Assembly (NCBI GenBank): GCA_004556565.1
Contig: SFGN01000142.1
Location: forward strand, 1 to 5,035
Reading direction: 5' to 3'
DNA length: 5,035 nt
DNA from: Lachnospiraceae bacterium
Lineage (GTDB): Bacteria > Bacillota_A > Clostridia > Lachnospirales > Lachnospiraceae
Below the pieces are notes generated by a model. It had not been told where the DNA came from, did no database searches, and saw only the letters and a list, made by a program, of their open reading frames with translations. The translations under genes and the position numbers were made by a program. Of the stretch, positions 4,941-5,035 are shown piece by piece. How positions within the stretch are numbered: the first letter of the stretch is position 1; each line of letters opens with the position of its first letter.

Positions 4941-5035
4941 CATGACCACCACTTCAAGTGGTGGTTTGAATTTGACCCTATAAGGGTCCCTGCGTGCGCG
5001 CCTAAAAGGCGGGCGTCTCAAGCACTTCTACCGTC
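4941..5035 (-). mobile_element. Right end of an IS200/IS605-type element (omega-RNA region), running off the window
   Basis: Read on the minus strand, three hairpins follow one another. The first is a GC-rich stem with a TTTTA loop (about 5017-4992). The second is GACCCT-TAT-AGGGTC (4988-4974). The third is a near-perfect palindrome (4965-4945) with 10-base arms ACCACCACTT and AAGTGGTGGT around one base. A terminal subterminal-type palindrome without terminal inverted repeats fits IS200/IS605 right ends. In TnpB-bearing members the same stretch forms the omega RNA scaffold. Two minus frames enter from the edge and stop here: one ends DGRSA (stop 5020-5018), the other TVEVLETPAF (stop 5004-5002). 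Either could be the tail of tnpB, and I cannot tell which. The exact boundary near CATGAC (4946-4941) is an estimate. It may also be a solitary end or a non-autonomous derivative. Confidence 0.55.

Overview
The window looks like chromosome from a low-to-moderate GC Gram-positive gut anaerobe of the Lachnospiraceae (Clostridium cluster XIVa) type. The reasons are the DapL route to meso-diaminopimelate, GGAGG-type ribosome sites, tRNA genes without an encoded CCA, a short XRE regulator of a kind common in that family, and an IS200/IS605-like end. No genus can be fixed from this sequence.

Left part (1-2350): an accessory segment. It holds a 50-bp imperfect inverted repeat (21-70), a 40-residue protein gene on the minus strand (130-252) that is easy to miss, and a 65-residue XRE/Cro-type helix-turn-helix regulator on the same strand (405-602). 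A 439-bp AT-rich divergent region (603-1041) follows. It contains a terminator with a possible competing hairpin, a very strong ribosome site in front of a 14-codon reading frame, and a dyad just ahead of the next gene. That gene is a complete 379-residue tyrosine recombinase on the plus strand (1042-2181). The integrase ends 183 bp from the 3' end of a tRNA-Pro gene, the usual geometry for an integrative element in a tRNA gene. The rest of such an element would lie to the left, outside the window.

Middle (2311-2620): a minus-strand tRNA operon. A strong sigma-A-type promoter drives tRNA-Gln(CUG) and then tRNA-Pro(CGG), with a hairpin between them. A perfect 16-bp-stem terminator lies between tRNA-Pro and the integrase and can serve both.

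Right part (2686-4922): a minus-strand operon for the last steps of meso-diaminopimelate synthesis. dapF (epimerase) comes first and dapL (LL-diaminopimelate aminotransferase) second, 39 bp apart. DapL makes LL-DAP directly from tetrahydrodipicolinate and DapF converts it to meso-DAP for lysine and cell wall. A GC-rich hairpin follows dapL.

Right edge (about 4941-5035): a chain of hairpins that looks like the right end of an IS200/IS605-type (TnpB/omega-RNA) element abutting the dapF leader. The coding part would lie beyond the edge. I do not see a wholly new system. The most unusual items are the insertion-element end set directly against an essential operon, the unannotated 40-residue gene beside the XRE regulator, and the layered regulatory structure between regulator and integrase.
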